Source: a virus. Taken from it: a DNA stretch of 62,808 bases. The notes below the pieces were generated by a model. That model was not told the origin of the DNA. It worked only from the letters and a program-made list of their open reading frames with translations, and did no database searches. A program made the translations under genes and the position numbers. Location of the stretch: positions 1-62,808 of IMG/VR virus record IMGVR_UViG_3300044568_000638. One strand, written 5' to 3'. Positions within the stretch are counted from its first letter, which is position 1. Every line of letters begins with the position of its first letter. Shown here piece after piece: positions 59,935 to 62,808 of this stretch.

Positions 59935-62028
59935 ATGTCTCAATATAGCTGGATTCCAAACATTACAAATTGCGATTGTGATCAATTAAATTCTATGGAC
60001 TGCAATTGGCCTAATGTGGGATCTACTGGTGCTACAGGTGCTACGGGAATCGGTTCTAGTGGAGCAACTGGGCCACAAGGTTCTACTGGCATTGGTGTAC
60101 AAGGTGGAACTGGGGCAACGGGGGTGATGGGAGCAACAGGTATTGGATCGCAAGGATTGACGGGGGCTACTGGCGCAACTGGATCTGGAGCGACTGGAGC
60201 AAGTGGAGTCCAAGGTTTAACTGGAGTGCAAGGATCGACGGGATCTACAGGAATAGGATCTACTGGCGCAACTGGAACATCTCCAGTAATTACTCGACAA
60301 AGTTTTACATCTCATCCAATTCAAGTTGGAATCAGAACATTCAATTATGGTTCTGCTGATATTGGATGGACATTTGGCTCAAGGTTACGAGCAGTTGCAA
60401 ATTCAGCATATCCTTACGACTGGGTTGAAGGAACAGCAATAAATGTTGCTTCTAATTTTGTAACTATCAATGTCGATAAAACTCAAGGTTCTGGAACTTT
60501 TTCAGTTTGGGTTATTGGATTAGCTGGAGAGGGTGGGATTGGCGCAACTGGATCTACTGGTATCCAAGGAGCCACAGGAATCGTTGGAAACACTGGAGCC
60601 ACTGGATTGACTGGATCAACAGGTTTAACGGGGTCAACAGGTTCAACTGGTTTGACGGGAGATGTTGGTAGCACTGGGCTACAGGGCTTGCAGGGTATTC
60701 AAGGCATTCAGGGTATCCAAGGAGCCACAGGAATCGTTGGAAACACTGGAGCCAGCGGATCTACTGGCGCAACGGGTGAAGGGTCTACGGGAGCAACGGG
60801 TATTCAAGGCCCAGTAGGCCCAAGCGGAGGCCCAACAGGAGCAACTGGCCCAACAGGAGCAACAGGAGCAACTGGGCCACAAGGAGCAGGAGCAACGGGT
60901 GACACTGGAGCTACTGGAATTGATGGGGCAACTGGAATTCAAGGTTCTACTGGGCCACAAGGAGTACAGGGAATTCAAGGGATTCAAGGAGACATTGGAG
61001 CCACTGGCACTGGAGCAACAGGAGCTACTGGAATTGGTTTAACTGGAGCTACGGGATTAACTGGAGCTACTGGATCAGGAGGTGGAATAACACCGGGAGT
61101 TATTGATAATGCAGTTCTTCGCGCAGATGGAACTGCTGGAACATTGCTTCAGAACTCCGATATTTTAATTGATGACGCAACTACTTCAACGCAAAACAAT
61201 GTTGCAATTAGAGTTAATCATCAAGGACAAACAACTTCATCATTAGTTTTAACACCAACAGGATTTGGCGCATTTATTCTTGGGGGAAAACCAGATTCGA
61301 CAGCTTTTGGCGGAAATGCAAGAGGCAATTTCGCTTGCGATCTTCAAATTGCCAGAACAGCGGCAAATCAAGTCGCTGCAAGTGCTTATTCAGTTATTTC
61401 TGGAGGGCAAGGAAATAGATCGGCTGGAGGGGGTTGGACGGTTGTTTCTGGGGGTAATAATAATGAGATATCTGCAAGTTTTGCGGTTGTTTCTGGGGGA
61501 AAAGGAAATAGAGCAGATTCAACTTATTCCGCAATATCTGGAGGATTTGAAGCGAAAGTGGATAGATATGCAATGACCGCATTTGCAAGTGGACAATTTT
61601 CTGCCGTTGGCGACAATCAATTTGTAAGGTTTATTCTCCGTAATAAAACAACTAATAACACACCAACAGAACTTTTCTTGGATGGCACAGCAGCACTACA
61701 AAGGTTAACTATCCCTGCTGGCAAGATATTTTCATTTCAAATGATACTTGTTGGAATTAGGTCTGATGGTGGAGATCAAGTTGGAAATGGCTGGATAGCT
61801 GCTGCGGGTGCAAGCACGACTTATACTGGAGCAATTAAAAATGTTTCAGCAACAACAACTCTAATAACATCAGGGACTTCTTCTTATACAAGAGCAGATG
61901 GTGTCGGATGGGCGATATCAGCAGATGATACAAATGACTCTCTTAAAATTGAAGTTACAGGAAAAACTGGAGAAACATGGAGATGGATTGCTCTTGTTGA
62001 TGGAACTGAATTAGCTTACGGAACATAA
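59935..62028 (+). CDS. Collagen-like fibre with YadA-type C-terminal repeats
   Basis: 697 residues. A short Cys/Trp-rich N-terminus ([16 protein letters not shown]) is followed by collagen triplets split by a beta domain ('[49 protein letters not shown]') that resembles the one in the window-edge fibre ('[16 protein letters not shown]'). The C-terminal half has YadA-like repeats ('[28 protein letters not shown]') and a final beta domain. No S74 chaperone. A TTGACA (59891) lies in front of the gene. Confidence 0.8.
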   Translation: MSQYSWIPNITNCDCDQLNSMDCNWPNVGSTGATGATGIGSSGATGPQGSTGIGVQGGTGATGVMGATGIGSQGLTGATGATGSGATGASGVQGLTGVQGSTGSTGIGSTGATGTSPVITRQSFTSHPIQVGIRTFNYGSADIGWTFGSRLRAVANSAYPYDWVEGTAINVASNFVTINVDKTQGSGTFSVWVIGLAGEGGIGATGSTGIQGATGIVGNTGATGLTGSTGLTGSTGSTGLTGDVGSTGLQGLQGIQGIQGIQGATGIVGNTGASGSTGATGEGSTGATGIQGPVGPSGGPTGATGPTGATGATGPQGAGATGDTGATGIDGATGIQGSTGPQGVQGIQGIQGDIGATGTGATGATGIGLTGATGLTGATGSGGGITPGVIDNAVLRADGTAGTLLQNSDILIDDATTSTQNNVAIRVNHQGQTTSSLVLTPTGFGAFILGGKPDSTAFGGNARGNFACDLQIARTAANQVAASAYSVISGGQGNRSAGGGWTVVSGGNNNEISASFAVVSGGKGNRADSTYSAISGGFEAKVDRYAMTAFASGQFSAVGDNQFVRFILRNKTTNNTPTELFLDGTAALQRLTIPAGKIFSFQMILVGIRSDGGDQVGNGWIAAAGASTTYTGAIKNVSATTTLITSGTSSYTRADGVGWAISADDTNDSLKIEVTGKTGETWRWIALVDGTELAYGT

Positions 62029-62030
62029 TT

Positions 62031-62273
62031 ATGAAAACATTTGGCGTTATATTTCAAGATGAAACAAGAGATTTGATTTCCATCGTATTAGACGAAGAAG
62101 GCAATCCTCGCATTGGCACTCTTGCACCATATCCAAAACCTGATGATTGGGTTGATCCCGCTATTCTGCCACTGGTGAAAATTGAAAAACCAGAAGAAGG
62201 AGAATGGGAACCTGTGGTAGTTTGGTTTGATGATCGAGTTGAGCGTCAATGGCAACAAATAAATAACATTTGA
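62031..62273 (+). CDS. Small protein after fibre gene, possible assembly helper
   Basis: 80 residues. Acidic, with several Trp ('WEPVVVWFDDRVERQWQQINN'). Its position right after a fibre is like that of the gene at 55706, a common place for fibre chaperones. Function unknown. Confidence 0.5.
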   Translation: MKTFGVIFQDETRDLISIVLDEEGNPRIGTLAPYPKPDDWVDPAILPLVKIEKPEEGEWEPVVVWFDDRVERQWQQINNI

Positions 62274-62310
62274 CTTAATTAACAAAAAATGAGAAAAGGA
62301 ATAACTAGCT

Positions 62311-62808
62311 ATGTCTTGCAATTATCTATTTAACGATTACGGAAACTACAATTATTCATATGATAATAGCGGAATTAAATCTATAGGTGCAACTGGAGCA
62401 ACTGGGCCTATTGGTGCTACAGGTTTAGGGGTAAATGGAGCAACTGGAGAAATAGGAGCTACTGGGCCAAGTGGAGGGCCAACAGGTGCTACTGGAGTTT
62501 CTGGTGGTGTTGGATCAACTGGAGTCTCTGGTGGTGTTGGATCAACTGGAGCTACTGGAGTTGGCGCGACAGGTTCTCAAGGTGCTACTGGAGTCTCTGG
62601 TGGTGTTGGATCAACTGGAGCTACTGGAGTTGGTCTAACTGGAGCTACTGGAGTTGGCGCGACAGGTTCTAAAGGTGCTACGGGTATTCAAGGATCAACA
62701 GGCATTCAAGGTTCTACAGGCATTGGCTCAACTGGAATACAAGGAGCAACAGGACTTACAGGATCTGTTGGATCACAAGGAAGTACTGGTTCTACAGGCA
62801 TTGGCTCA
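62311..62808 (+). CDS. Collagen-like fibre, 5' part (joins the gene ending at 2498)
   Basis: The gene starts at ATG 62311 ([19 protein letters not shown]) and runs open off the right end through GATG collagen triplets. The last 164 bases match bases 1-164, and the two ends share frame, so this is the start of the fibre whose 3' end is at 2498. TTGACT lies at 62270 in front of it. Confidence 0.85.
   Translation, partial: MSCNYLFNDYGNYNYSYDNSGIKSIGATGATGPIGATGLGVNGATGEIGATGPSGGPTGATGVSGGVGSTGVSGGVGSTGATGVGATGSQGATGVSGGVGSTGATGVGLTGATGVGATGSKGATGIQGSTGIQGSTGIGSTGIQGATGLTGSVGSQGSTGSTGIGS
62645..62808. repeat. Terminal redundancy with bases 1-164
   Basis: Bases 62645-62808 are the same as 1-164 except position 62671 (A) versus 27 (C). 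This is what is expected when a circular or circularly permuted genome is cut at an arbitrary point, with the caveat that the region is repetitive. Confidence 0.8.

Overview
The window is an essentially complete genome of a tailed, double-stranded DNA bacteriophage, probably podovirus-like, from an AT-rich bacterial host. It carries a large and a small terminase subunit, a T7/P22-like portal (803 residues), a scaffold, a major capsid protein, tail-tube genes of the gp11/gp12 kind, Ala/Gln-rich internal (ejection-type) proteins, many fibre genes and a lysis cassette. No tail-sheath, tape-measure, integrase, repressor, tRNA or DNA polymerase gene was recognised. The first and last 164 bases are the same sequence with one mismatch, and the long collagen-like fibre gene cut by the window edge is in frame across that join, so the molecule is most simply circular (or circularly permuted), about 62,644 bp long. 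The host cannot be named. Most start codons follow A/T-rich leaders with no Shine-Dalgarno element (for example AATAAATAAATATATG), which resembles initiation in Bacteroidota or similar SD-poor phyla.

Layout: (1) 1-24,580, plus strand: end of a collagen/YadA-like fibre with a self-cleaving S74 chaperone, a second S74 fibre, tail-tube genes, a trypsin-like protease, Ala/Gln-rich virion proteins, a PAPS-reductase-like enzyme with a YkgJ partner, two very large internal virion proteins, an ERV/ALR-like thiol oxidase and small genes. (2) 24,625-35,245, minus strand: the early/replication block, about 30 small genes packed with ATGA overlaps, including a RusA resolvase, DnaB-type helicase, replication initiator, PD-(D/E)XK nuclease and ERF single-strand annealing protein. 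Inside the initiator gene lies an array of about nine 11-bp iterons, a strong candidate origin. (3) 35,246-35,741: a divergent control region with 20-bp direct repeats and palindromes. (4) 35,742-50,970, plus strand: packaging and head module (TerS, GT4 glycosyltransferase, methyltransferase, MazG, dCMP deaminase, TerL, portal, three small 'MGG' proteins, scaffold, two more glycosyltransferases). (5) 50,971-51,784: a non-coding region with a dense set of hairpins, a terminator-like hairpin and phased T-tracts just ahead of the capsid gene. (6) 51,785-62,808, plus strand: capsid, head-fibre and collagen-like fibre genes, holin/lipoprotein/CHAP lysin cassette, metallophosphoesterase, a second small zincin and more fibres.

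How it fits together: the initiator would bind its own internal iterons and load the DnaB helicase on host polymerase; ERF, the nuclease and RusA would make and resolve recombinational concatemers; an Sf6-type TerS with TerL would package them, probably by headful. The most unusual points are the iterons; a short N-terminal (MGG.NT) and C-terminal (SSYDAI..GL) peptide shared by three portal-linked proteins and partly by the scaffold, one of which is an HExxH zincin; the structured region before the capsid gene; a virion-cluster trypsin-like protease; and a family of fibre genes that have exchanged anchors, collagen repeats and C-terminal domains.
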